DNA from: Paramylibacter ulvae
GTDB lineage: Bacteria > Pseudomonadota > Alphaproteobacteria > Rhodobacterales > Rhodobacteraceae
NCBI RefSeq assembly: GCF_014652655.1
Contig: NZ_BMZF01000007.1
Span: 1 to 64,000 of the forward strand
Reading direction: 5' to 3'
DNA: 64,000 nucleotides
Made by a program: the position numbers and the translations under genes
Shown here: in pieces, positions 56,353 through 64,000 of the stretch
Layout: each line of letters begins with the position of its first letter
How positions within the stretch are numbered: position 1 is the first letter of the stretch
The notes under the pieces: generated by a model
Databases searched by the model: none
What the model saw: only the letters and a program-made list of their open reading frames with translations
What the model was told of the DNA's origin: nothing

Positions 56353-57695
56353 GCGCCACTCCCTGTTTGGTTGTTTTGAATTTCGACACGGCCAAAATGC
56401 GCGACTGCAACTTCTTGAACGATGGTCAAACCCAAACCCGATCCCACAACATCATCAACGTTTTCACCTCGTGAAAACCTGTTCAAGTATGATTGGGCAT
56501 CGCCGCCCTGAAATCCCCTGCCCTGATCAATCACCGCAATTTGGTATTCAGGGTCACTGGTCATATTAACCGTGATGATGCTGTCGGCGGGTGAATATTT
56601 GATCGCGTTATCTAAAATGTTGCGCAGCGCATTTTGCAACAAAATAGCATCCCCTGAAAACGGGAATTCAGGAATGTCATGGGCGACATTGATACCGATA
56701 TCCTTCAACCCTGCCGTGGGTGATAAACGGTCCGTGGTTTCTTTGACTAATTCAACCAAATCCAATTGCGCCGTTTCAAATTGATCGGTGCGAAAATTCA
56801 CCATCGCATGATCCAACAATTGACCCGCCGACCGCGAGCTTTCGTCAATAGCGCGGATCATTTCACGCAATGCCGTTTTATTTTGCGATTGATTTAGGCT
56901 GCGGTGTACCACCTCGGCCTGTGTGCGTACGGTTGCAAGCGGGGTACGCACGCGATGCGCTGCCTCTGCGATGAAGTCCTCTGATCGGTTTAACGATGCC
57001 TTCAGGCGCAGGATGAATGAATTGAGCGCCTCCACCAATGGCGCCAATTCGGCGGGCGTTTTTCCAACAACAGGGCGCAGATCGCTTGGCCCACGGCGTG
57101 TGACTGCGCCCGCCATGCGTGTTAAAGGGGCAAGTGCGGATTGCGCTGCCCAAAGGCTTAATCCCGTTGCCAGCAGGAAAAAAATCACACCGATCGCCAT
57201 CGCCGTATTGGTGATACGCGATGAAATCGCGGCGAGCCCAAGGCGCGTTTGTGCAACCACAATGGTCACATCACGCGAATGATTTCCCGTGCTAAAATTG
57301 CGTTTCAACGCAACCGCACGCACGGTTTCACCTTTGTAGCGATATGTATCAAATTGATTGGCATCATTTGACACCGGTAACGGTAGATCATCATAACCCG
57401 TCAATGTTTCCCCACCAACGGCGACACGGTAAAACACGCGATCCTCGCTGATGGAACCCAACATTGATAATGCAGAATATGGCAATTCCAATCGCACCGC
57501 CCCGCGTTCGGTATAGAGCGCGTCGGAAATTGAAGTGGCAGACGCCAGTAAAATATTATCCTGTGTATCCGCCGCCGCACGTTCCGCAACCGTGCGCACA
57601 ACCAAAAACAAAACCAAGGATAACAACGCGGCAATCAAGGCAAGCTGTATAACCAATCGCCCCCGCATTGAACCCGATACAAAACGCAATGTCAT
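56322..57695 (-). CDS. Sensor histidine kinase, TctE/QseC-like
   Basis: 457 residues. A membrane span at about 15-35, a periplasmic region to about 160, a second span at about 165-185, a HAMP-like linker, and the kinase core: phosphorylatable H247 in EAAHRVRTPLATVRTQ, N-box RNILDNAIKYSP, G-boxes DQGRGF and GSGLGLTIVQE. The periplasmic region fits the 2CSK_N type found in TctE. ATG at 57695 overlaps the regulator stop (ATGA). With the response regulator it probably controls the divergent tctCBA genes. Confidence 0.9.
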   Translation of the reverse strand: MTLRFVSGSMRGRLVIQLALIAALLSLVLFLVVRTVAERAAADTQDNILLASATSISDALYTERGAVRLELPYSALSMLGSISEDRVFYRVAVGGETLTGYDDLPLPVSNDANQFDTYRYKGETVRAVALKRNFSTGNHSRDVTIVVAQTRLGLAAISSRITNTAMAIGVIFFLLATGLSLWAAQSALAPLTRMAGAVTRRGPSDLRPVVGKTPAELAPLVEALNSFILRLKASLNRSEDFIAEAAHRVRTPLATVRTQAEVVHRSLNQSQNKTALREMIRAIDESSRSAGQLLDHAMVNFRTDQFETAQLDLVELVKETTDRLSPTAGLKDIGINVAHDIPEFPFSGDAILLQNALRNILDNAIKYSPADSIITVNMTSDPEYQIAVIDQGRGFQGGDAQSYLNRFSRGENVDDVVGSGLGLTIVQEVAVAHFGRVEIQNNQTGSGACVSFILPRG

Positions 57696-58360
57696 GATTG
57701 ATCAACCAATCGGTATCCCAATCCACGAACAGTTTCGATTTTGGCATCGGTGCCAGACAATTTTTTACGGAGTCGCGCAACATAAACCTCGATCGCATTT
57801 TCTGATACATCTTCGGCAAATGAAAACAAACGATCCATCAAATGTGATTTCGCAAATATTTGGCCAGGGGCCGCAAAAAATATTTCTATCAACCGCAATT
57901 CACGATTGCGCAATGTTTCCGCACCGATCTGCGTGTTTAACGTGCCTTCAAGCGAATCAAGTATGACGCCCGCGAATTCAATTTTGTTGTGCGCCACCCC
58001 ACCTTGGCGGCGTAAAACGGCGCGACAGCGGGCCTCTAATTCAGAAAAATCGAACGGCTTGGTGACATAATCATCCGCACCCAAATCCAGCAAGCTGACA
58101 CGATCCGATACTTGTGAGCGCGCGGTCATCACGATCACCGGCGTGCGTTTTTCGCTGGTACGATGGCGGCGCAAAAAATCGCGACCATCTCCATCTGGAA
58201 GCATAATATCCAATAAAATCAATTCGTAATCTGTTGTTTCAATAAATGCCTGCGCATCGCCCAGATCGGCGGCATGATCCACGGCATGCCCATCAAGTGC
58301 GAAACGATCCGACACAGCCTTGGCCAATTGTGCATTGTCTTCTACCAGTAAAAATCGCAA
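57692..58360 (-). CDS. Response regulator, OmpR/TctD-like
   Basis: 222 residues: receiver domain with D51 (LLDIMLPDGDG) as the phosphate acceptor, KPFDFSELEAR at its end, and a winged-helix DNA-binding domain (RLIEIFFAAPGQIFAKSHLMDRL, AIEVYVARLRKKL). The start is a TTG at 58360; no suitable ATG precedes the conserved RFLLVEDNAQL. It is divergent from tctC with a 102-base gap that holds the palindrome at 58384-58399. Confidence 0.9.
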   Translation of the reverse strand: MRFLLVEDNAQLAKAVSDRFALDGHAVDHAADLGDAQAFIETTDYELILLDIMLPDGDGRDFLRRHRTSEKRTPVIVMTARSQVSDRVSLLDLGADDYVTKPFDFSELEARCRAVLRRQGGVAHNKIEFAGVILDSLEGTLNTQIGAETLRNRELRLIEIFFAAPGQIFAKSHLMDRLFSFAEDVSENAIEVYVARLRKKLSGTDAKIETVRGLGYRLVDQS

Positions 58361-58383
58361 GCGTTGCCCCCAAAAAATTCGCG

Positions 58384-58399
58384 TGACAGGTTGCTGTCA
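58384..58399. promoter_or_regulatory. Inverted repeat in the regulator/tctC intergenic region
   Basis: TGACAG-GTTG-CTGTCA, a perfect six-base inverted repeat with a four-base spacer. CATAAT at 58419-58424 is a good -10 element, but no -35 match lies at the right distance and the repeat is there instead, as for an activator-dependent promoter. The likely binder is the adjacent response regulator; this is inference from position. Confidence 0.5.
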
Positions 58400-58462
58400 G
58401 CTTTGTGTATTCTGTTTGCATAATGTTCGGGGATTTCCCCGCATGTCAAATGGGAGGAACAT

Positions 58463-59431
58463 ATGACAAAACGCTTTTTCAAGGCGCTCATTACGGGTGC
58501 CGCAATTACGGTTGGCGCAACAGGTGTTGCATCTGCCGCTGAATGTATCGCACCTGCGAACCCCGGTGGAGGCTGGGATTTCACGTGCCGTCAAATCGGT
58601 AAAATCATGTTTGATATCGGCGCGGTTGATAAACCTGTCCAAGTAACAAATATGGCGGGCGCTGGTGGTGGGCTTGCCTACACTCACGTGGTGAATGAAC
58701 GCAACACCGATGATGATTTGATCATCGCAGCATCATCCGCCACATCAACGCGTTTGGCACAAAACGCATACGCTGGCATGACCGCTGATCAGGTACGTTT
58801 CGTTGGCGCGATTGGCGCAGATCCAGGCGTGATTGTTGTTGGCAAAGACAGCCCATTTCAATCATTGAACGATTTGATTGACGCAATCAAAGCAGACCCC
58901 GGTTCAGTTGCATTCGCAGGCGGTTCCGCCGTGGGTGGTTTCGATCACATCAAACCTTTGATGATTTTACAACGTGCCGATTTCACAGACATCGCCAAAG
59001 TTAAATACATCGGAGTTGATGGTGGCGCCGATGCGATCACACAGACCATTGGTGGCTTTACACAAGCAATGACAGGCGACATGTCAGAAATCGTTGGTTT
59101 TCTAAAGGCTGGCGAAGTGCGCGTATTGGCGGTTTTAACCGATGAACGCGTCCCCGGCTTTGACGATATCCCAACAGCTAAGGAACAAGGTTTTGATGTT
59201 GTCGCGGTAAACTGGCGCGGCATGTATATCCCACGCGGTGTCAGCGATGAAACATTCAATTCATGGGCAGAAAAACTGCAAATGGTTGCGGACAGCGCAG
59301 AATGGAAAGAAGCCATGGCCGCAAACGGTTTGGCACCATTCACCAAAGTTGGTAGCGATTTCCAATCATACGTTGATGGATTGGTTGCTGAAATCGCCCA
59401 AATGTCCAAAGACCTTGGGGTGATTCAATAA
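58463..59431 (+). CDS. tctC: Tripartite tricarboxylate transporter, periplasmic binding protein
   Basis: 322 residues from ATG 58463 with GGGAGGA upstream; signal peptide ending near GVASA-AE. TctC/Bug-family features include CIAPANPGGGWDFTCRQ near the mature N-terminus, NMAGAGGGLAYTHV, and KYIGVDGGADAIT. These proteins bind carboxylates such as citrate for the TctAB membrane unit. The stop overlaps tctB by one base (TAATG). Ligand unknown. Confidence 0.93.
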   Translation: MTKRFFKALITGAAITVGATGVASAAECIAPANPGGGWDFTCRQIGKIMFDIGAVDKPVQVTNMAGAGGGLAYTHVVNERNTDDDLIIAASSATSTRLAQNAYAGMTADQVRFVGAIGADPGVIVVGKDSPFQSLNDLIDAIKADPGSVAFAGGSAVGGFDHIKPLMILQRADFTDIAKVKYIGVDGGADAITQTIGGFTQAMTGDMSEIVGFLKAGEVRVLAVLTDERVPGFDDIPTAKEQGFDVVAVNWRGMYIPRGVSDETFNSWAEKLQMVADSAEWKEAMAANGLAPFTKVGSDFQSYVDGLVAEIAQMSKDLGVIQ

Positions 59432-59871
59432 TGGCCAGTGACCGGATCTTTGGTCTGGTCGTACTCATGGCGGCGCTTGCGTTCATCGCAAGCGCCACAC
59501 AGATACAGACCAGCTTTCTCGCGGACCCAGTAGGGCCAAAAACATTCCCCATTATGATCGGAGTTGTCGCGGCAATCAGCAGCCTTGTGATGATATTTCG
59601 CCCAGATCCCGATCCTGAATGGCCTGACAAACCCACGTTTGGCGCATTGTTTTTCGCCATGCTGGTTCTGATTTCCTATGCATATGCACTCAAACCACTC
59701 GGGTTTATTATTCCAACCGCGATTACAGCAGGGATTTTAAGTTATCAAATTTCACCGCGTCCAAAACCAGCGGTTCTGTCTGGTATTGGTCTTTCGGTTG
59801 GTTTGTTCATTTTGTTCAAATTCGCGCTTGGCTTGGGATTGATCGCATTCCCCAAATTTTTGATCGGTTAG
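59431..59871 (+). CDS. tctB: Tripartite tricarboxylate transporter, small membrane subunit
   Basis: 146 residues with four predicted membrane spans (about 6-24, 33-51, 72-90 and 105-140), typical for TctB, which is poorly conserved in sequence. Features common in the family are the DPVGPKTFP segment near residue 31 and the C-terminal hydrophobic pair. It lies between tctC (one-base overlap) and tctA (eight-base gap). Together they form the small and large parts of the secondary transporter. Confidence 0.9.
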   Translation: MASDRIFGLVVLMAALAFIASATQIQTSFLADPVGPKTFPIMIGVVAAISSLVMIFRPDPDPEWPDKPTFGALFFAMLVLISYAYALKPLGFIIPTAITAGILSYQISPRPKPAVLSGIGLSVGLFILFKFALGLGLIAFPKFLIG

Positions 59872-59879
59872 GGTAAGTT

Positions 59880-61385
59880 ATGGAAATTATTGAAAATCTC
59901 GCGCTGGGTTTCAGCGTGGCATTGTCGCCCTATACATTGATGCTGGCGATTGTTGGCTGTTTCTTGGGCACAATTATCGGTGCATTACCTGGGCTTGGCC
60001 CATCAAATGGCGTGGCTATTTTGATTCCGCTCACATTCACATTGGGCTTGGATGCAACATCGGCATTGGTTCTGATGACGGCGGTATATTACGGCGCGAT
60101 GTATGGTGGGCGGATATCGTCGATTTTGCTTAACATTCCGGGTGATGAACCTGCGTTGATGACAACGCTTGATGGGTACCCCATGGCAAAATCTGGCCGT
60201 GCGGGTGATGCGTTGGTGATTTCGGGTGTGGCATCATTTGTGGGTGCATTCTTGTCGACCATCGGGTTGATGTTGCTCGCACCAATGTTGGCGCGTGTGG
60301 CTTATTTATTTGGCCCCGCGGAATATTTCGCGCTCTACCTGTTGGCCTTTTGCACGCTTGGCGGCATGGCGTCCAATAACCAAGCCAAAGCCGCAATTGC
60401 ATCATGTATCGGGCTTGGCATCGCCATGATCGGCGTTGATAACAATTCTGGTATGCCGCGATTGACGGGAGGCAATTTGCACCTGATGGATGGCATTGAT
60501 TTTCTCGTCGCCATCGTTGGTTTATTCGCCATCGCCGAAGTTTTCTTTTTCATTGAAAGCCACGGTAAAGGATCAGCCATTGGTGTAAAATTGGGCAAGG
60601 TTCGCATTCCATGGCCTGATATTTTGGCTACAAAATGGACGATGCTGCGCGCCAGTGGCGTTGGGTTTATCGCGGGCATTTTACCCGGTGCGGGCGCATC
60701 TTTGGGTAGCTTTCTTGCCTATATGTCCGAAAAATCAATCGCAGGTGAAAATGCGGGCTTTGGCACAGGTGTAGCAAAAGGTATCGCCGCACCAGAGGCA
60801 GGCAACAATGCCGCCGCAGGTGGTGCATTGGTACCGATGTTAACATTGGGTGTTCCGGGTTCGGGTACAACGGCGGTGTTGTTAGCGTTATTGATGACCC
60901 TTAATATCACGCCTGGCCCTACGTTGTTCACTGATCGACCAGAGGTCGTTTGGGGATTAATCGCATCCCTGTTGATCGCAAACATCGTACTGTTGCTGAT
61001 GAACGTGCCCATGGTGAAAATATTTGTACGCGTGTTGCAGGTGCCCGCATGGGTTCTGTTGCCCGGTGTGACGATGATTTCGTTTGTCGGTATCTACTCG
61101 TTATCTGGCAGTTACTTCGATTTGCTGTTGATGGTGGCATTTGGTGTCTTGGGATATGTGTTACGCAAATTGGATATTCCAACCGTGCCCGTGATCCTTG
61201 GCATTCTGCTCGGTGGCAATATGGAAGACGCACTTCGCCGTGCGATGGTATTATCCGATGGCGATGTGACATTCCTGTTTTCAACGCCGATTGCAATCGT
61301 TCTCTGGCTCGCGGCAATCGCAGGCTTTGTTGCGCCGATGTTCCTGCGCAGCGTTTTGAAAAAACCACAACGTATAACGGATTAA
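59880..61385 (+). CDS. tctA: Tripartite tricarboxylate transporter, large membrane subunit
   Basis: 501 residues with about 12 spans. TctA signatures include GTIIGALPGLGPSNGVAILIPLTF (seen in parts: GALPGLGPSNGVA near residue 35) and GAGASLGSFLAYMSEK, plus PGSGTTAVLLALLM in the second half. The protein transports a carboxylate delivered by TctC using an ion gradient. Nothing is missing. It is followed after four bases by the AtuA-like gene, suggesting that the imported acid is processed by that enzyme. Confidence 0.95.
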   Translation: MEIIENLALGFSVALSPYTLMLAIVGCFLGTIIGALPGLGPSNGVAILIPLTFTLGLDATSALVLMTAVYYGAMYGGRISSILLNIPGDEPALMTTLDGYPMAKSGRAGDALVISGVASFVGAFLSTIGLMLLAPMLARVAYLFGPAEYFALYLLAFCTLGGMASNNQAKAAIASCIGLGIAMIGVDNNSGMPRLTGGNLHLMDGIDFLVAIVGLFAIAEVFFFIESHGKGSAIGVKLGKVRIPWPDILATKWTMLRASGVGFIAGILPGAGASLGSFLAYMSEKSIAGENAGFGTGVAKGIAAPEAGNNAAAGGALVPMLTLGVPGSGTTAVLLALLMTLNITPGPTLFTDRPEVVWGLIASLLIANIVLLLMNVPMVKIFVRVLQVPAWVLLPGVTMISFVGIYSLSGSYFDLLLMVAFGVLGYVLRKLDIPTVPVILGILLGGNMEDALRRAMVLSDGDVTFLFSTPIAIVLWLAAIAGFVAPMFLRSVLKKPQRITD

Positions 61386-61389
61386 AACT

Positions 61390-62742
61390 ATGACCAAAGT
61401 ATTGGTGCCTTCGGGTGCTCTTGGATTAAACTATGACCAATCCGCTCTGATGCGCGGGTTGGATATGAAACCAGACATTATTGCCATTGATGGCGGTTCA
61501 ACGGATTCGGGCCCTGCGTATTTGGGTAAAGGCATGTCCAAATATTCGCGATCATCGACCAAGGTTGAATGGCAAGGATTGATGGAAGCGCGCGCCAAGG
61601 CAGGAATACCTTTGGTTATCGGCACGGCTGGCACTTGTGGTGCGGACAGCACCGTTGATTGGATGCTGGATATCACCCGCGATATCGCCGATGAATTGGG
61701 TCAGTCAATTAAAATCGCCGTGTTGCGATCATCTCAAGACCCTGCCAATATCGCCGACGCGTTTGAAAACGGGCGCGTAACACCGTTACAACACGCCCCC
61801 GAAATTACGCGTGATACAATCCAAGGATGTTCCAATATCGTCGCCCTTGCGGGTGCCGAACAAATTCAAGCGGCAATTAACACGGGTGCTGATGTGATTA
61901 TCGCGGGTCGCACTACAGACACCGCCATCATCGCCGCGTTGCCACTAATGCAGGGTGCCCATGCGGGCGGTGCGTGGCACGGTGCCAAGATTGGTGAATG
62001 TGGTGCGCTTTGCGCAACCAATCCACAATCGGGCGTGATCATGATTGATTTTGACGGTGACGGTTTCACCGTGACCCCACTTGCCGATGGCGCCAAGGCA
62101 TCGCCGCACACCGTTTCCGCCCATATGTTATATGAAAATAGTGATCCCAATATCCTGTATGAACCCGGTGGGTATCTGGATGTGACAGATGCAAAATATG
62201 TGGCGCTGGATGATACATCCGTGCGCGTCACGGGTTCCAAATGGACAACCGCACCCTATACCGTGAAATTGGAAGGCGCGTCATTGGCGGGGTATCAATG
62301 CATATCGCTGGTTTTGCTGCGCGATTCACATTATGTGAAAAACGCACAAAAATGGGCCGATGACATTGGCGAAAAATGCAGCGCCAAGGTGGCGGATCGT
62401 TTAAACCTCAACCCAACGGATTTCAATATCGAGCTGCGTCTTATTGGTGAAAACGCCAGCTTTGGCACGTTGGAAACCCGCAGTGTTGATGCCGTGGAAA
62501 TTGGAGTTTTGGGAATTGTGACCGCATCAACGGATGCATTGGCCAATGAGATTGGCAAAATTCTGAACCCCTATTTGTTGCACCACCCACTTACGCAATC
62601 AGAGGAACAACCAACATTTGCGTTTCCTTTTTCGCCAGCAGAAATCAGCCGCGGCGCGATTTATACGTTCAGCCTGAACCATATCATGACATTGGATGAT
62701 CCCATGGATGCATTCGCATTGGAGGTACACGACATTGGCTAA
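61390..62742 (+). CDS. AtuA-like protein (DUF1446 family)
   Basis: 450 residues. The family is recognisable from IDGGSTDSGPAYLG near residue 33, GTAGTCGADSTVDWM near residue 78 and IIAGRTTDTAI near residue 173. AtuA is the name of the acyclic-terpene-utilisation protein of Pseudomonas, but members also occur next to carboxylate transporters and their chemistry is not established. Here it lies four bases after tctA and overlaps the DUF4387 gene. In Pseudomonas AtuA the same type of sequence is part of a longer protein, so AtuA-like and DUF4387 products probably act together. Confidence 0.85.
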   Translation: MTKVLVPSGALGLNYDQSALMRGLDMKPDIIAIDGGSTDSGPAYLGKGMSKYSRSSTKVEWQGLMEARAKAGIPLVIGTAGTCGADSTVDWMLDITRDIADELGQSIKIAVLRSSQDPANIADAFENGRVTPLQHAPEITRDTIQGCSNIVALAGAEQIQAAINTGADVIIAGRTTDTAIIAALPLMQGAHAGGAWHGAKIGECGALCATNPQSGVIMIDFDGDGFTVTPLADGAKASPHTVSAHMLYENSDPNILYEPGGYLDVTDAKYVALDDTSVRVTGSKWTTAPYTVKLEGASLAGYQCISLVLLRDSHYVKNAQKWADDIGEKCSAKVADRLNLNPTDFNIELRLIGENASFGTLETRSVDAVEIGVLGIVTASTDALANEIGKILNPYLLHHPLTQSEEQPTFAFPFSPAEISRGAIYTFSLNHIMTLDDPMDAFALEVHDIG

Positions 62743-63034
62743 TCTTGGATCAATAGTTGGTAAAGTTCGTTCTAAAAATGCCGGGCCGTTTTGGTTGACG
62801 GTGGATATATTCTGCGAAACACCACAGGCGTATGAGCAGGTAGTATCATCGTTGCCCACCAAAACAATCGCGGATGTTTTCCGGGTGAACGAAAGCGTTG
62901 TGAAGCGCTTCGATCTATCTGAATTAAACGTGGTAAAATTCAGCCTCCCACGCCCAGAAATACAAGGATCAATGGCGGATCGGGATATGCACGGTGCATC
63001 TTGGGCGGCGCTGATATCCGAAATACCCGTTTAA
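62735..63034 (+). CDS. DUF4387 family protein
   Basis: 99 residues from a TTG start at 62735, nine bases after GGAGG, giving (initiator)-ANLGSIVGKVRSKNAGPFWL. An upstream in-frame extension to 62696 lies inside the previous gene and is not supported. The segments RSKNAGPFWLTVDIF and SLPRPEIQGSMADRDMHGASW identify DUF4387, a small family regularly found with AtuA-like proteins. Function unknown. It overlaps the end of the AtuA-like gene by eight bases and is followed by a strong terminator. Confidence 0.85.
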   Translation: MANLGSIVGKVRSKNAGPFWLTVDIFCETPQAYEQVVSSLPTKTIADVFRVNESVVKRFDLSELNVVKFSLPRPEIQGSMADRDMHGASWAALISEIPV

Positions 63035-63060
63035 CAGCATTTTTATGGGCATCATCACGC

Positions 63061-63088
63061 AATAGGCAGGTCAAACCTGCCTATTTTT
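63061..63088 (+). terminator. Intrinsic terminator of the tct operon
   Basis: A perfect 10-bp stem AATAGGCAGG/CCTGCCTATT with a five-base loop runs straight into TTTTG, 27 bases after the DUF4387 stop. It is the best rho-independent signal on the plus strand of the window and marks the end of the tctCBA-atuA-DUF4387 unit. Confidence 0.88.
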
Positions 63089-63241
63089 GTCACTTTCTTG
63101 TGAATTTCGGAGTATTTGATCGAGATTTCGCAAATGCAGCGTATCACAAGTCGCATTTATGTTGCACCTGCTCACAGATTATGCCACCCATTTTCCCAAT
63201 CCAATACAAACATTACTAACACCAATCGAAAGGGCAAATAG

Positions 63242-64000
63242 ATGCTCGATCATACAGATTTGAAATCTCTTCTTAACGACCCAAGTTTGCTTTGTTCCAA
63301 GGCATATGTTGCGGGCGAATGGGTTGATGCAAAAGCTGGCGAAACATTTGATGTCACAAATCCCGCGCGCGGCGATATTTTGACAACGGTTCCCGATCTA
63401 GAGGTCGCGGAAGCGGCACGCGCAATTGACAAAGCCTATGCAGTTCAAAAAGATTGGGCAGCGCATACAGGCAAAGAACGCGCAGCTATCATTCGCAAAT
63501 GGTACGATCTGGTCGTCGAAAACCAAACCGATCTGGGCACGATTTTGACCGCCGAAATGGGAAAACCATTGGAAGAAGCTGTTGGCGAAGTTCTCTATGC
63601 AGCGAGCTATATCGAATGGTTTGGCGAAGAAGCGAAACGCATTTATGGTGAAACCATTCCAGGACATTTGCGCGATAAACGCATTACCGTGCAAAAAGAA
63701 CCGGTTGGCGTTGTTGCCTCTATCACTCCATGGAATTTCCCTGCCGCGATGATCGCGCGCAAGGTTGCGCCAGCATTGGCCGCGGGTTGCGCATTTGTTG
63801 CGCGCCCAGCCAAAGAAACACCGCTTTCAGCACTGGCACTTGCGTTGCTAGCCGAACGCGCAGGCGTTCCAAAGGGTGTGTTCAGCGTGATCACCTCGTC
63901 ACGTGCAAGCAAGATCGGCAAAGAATTTTGCGATAACCCAAAGGTGCGCAAATTAACGTTCACAGGTTCCACAGAAGTGGGCCGGATTTTGATGGGCCAA
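63242..64000 (+). CDS. gabD: NAD(P)-dependent succinate-semialdehyde dehydrogenase-like, N-terminal part
   Basis: 253 codons are visible from ATG 63242 to the window edge. The protein opens MLDHTDLKSLLNDP, then YVAGEWVDAKAG, the NAD-binding PWNFPAAMIARKVAPALAAG region, the KPAEETP-type loop (RPAKETP, with Arg replacing the usual Lys) and the glycine-rich FTGSTEVGR. This is the aldehyde dehydrogenase family, and the sequence looks most like GabD. The catalytic Cys lies beyond the edge. It follows the tct terminator and has its own upstream gap of 207 bases. Function inside the preceding carboxylate pathway is possible but unproven. Confidence 0.87.
   Translation, partial: MLDHTDLKSLLNDPSLLCSKAYVAGEWVDAKAGETFDVTNPARGDILTTVPDLEVAEAARAIDKAYAVQKDWAAHTGKERAAIIRKWYDLVVENQTDLGTILTAEMGKPLEEAVGEVLYAASYIEWFGEEAKRIYGETIPGHLRDKRITVQKEPVGVVASITPWNFPAAMIARKVAPALAAGCAFVARPAKETPLSALALALLAERAGVPKGVFSVITSSRASKIGKEFCDNPKVRKLTFTGSTEVGRILMGQ

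Noticed and set aside
58428-58441. CGGGG/CCCCG stem before tctC as a terminator
   Set aside because: Only five pairs and it lies within the leader of tctC upstream of the ribosome-binding site without a T run.

Overview
The window is a stretch of an alphaproteobacterial chromosome, most likely from a marine member of the Rhodobacterales with moderate rather than high GC. The pointers are the gene order of the ribosomal and RNA polymerase operons, a Rhizobium/Roseobacter-type glycerol ABC transporter (glpDSTPQUV-K), an aglEFGAK alpha-glucoside system, a TRAP-TAXI transporter, a tripartite tricarboxylate (Tct) transporter, and a protein resembling the DUF1523 family. I do not commit to a genus. 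I saw no mobile elements, CRISPR arrays, rRNA or tRNA genes. The window is almost entirely coding, and no gap exceeds about 280 bases.

Layout. 1-3452: str operon on the minus strand (rpsL-rpsG-fusA-tuf; tuf is cut by the window edge) with a clear sigma70-type promoter. 3453-5286: two genes (a membrane protein and a PPP-type phosphatase) separating it from the next block. 5316-17413: minus-strand secE-nusG-rplKA-rplJL-rpoBC block with intercistronic hairpins, an L10 leader and a strong terminator after rpoC. 17514-27677: glycerol regulon, with divergent glpR and GlpR half-sites in the glpD promoter. 27674-32492: divergent regulon around an NsrR-like Rrf2 regulator: persulfide dioxygenase-like hydrolase and YeeE/YedE-type sulfur permeases on one side, a CioAB-type cytochrome bd oxidase with a 34-residue third subunit on the other. 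32476-41454: alpha-glucoside regulon (LacI regulator, GH1 glucosidase, aglEFGAK) with a perfect 20-bp operator. 41531-43288: WYL-type regulator divergent from an epoxide-hydrolase-like enzyme. 43380-44864: PiT phosphate transporter with a candidate Pho box. 45080-51257: minus-strand cluster of TRAP-TAXI transporter, cytoplasmic sulfatase-superfamily hydrolase, an unrecognised 163-residue protein and a GT2 glycosyltransferase. 51334-55218: ilvD, a fatty-acid-hydroxylase/sterol-desaturase family protein and a DUF1523-like protein. 55309-63034: two-component system with its own periplasmic binding protein, divergent from tctCBA, an AtuA-like protein and a DUF4387 protein. 63242-end: a succinate-semialdehyde-dehydrogenase-like gene running off the window.

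After the housekeeping operons the window is a series of substrate-uptake modules, each paired with its own regulator and enzymes: glycerol, alpha-glucosides, phosphate, a probable sulfated substrate, and an unknown carboxylate. Several junctions use a one-base TAATG stop/start overlap, implying translational coupling. The least understood modules are the TRAP/sulfatase/GT2 cluster and the Tct/AtuA/DUF4387 cluster; the NsrR-like regulon linking bd oxidase to persulfide handling is the clearest testable regulatory prediction.
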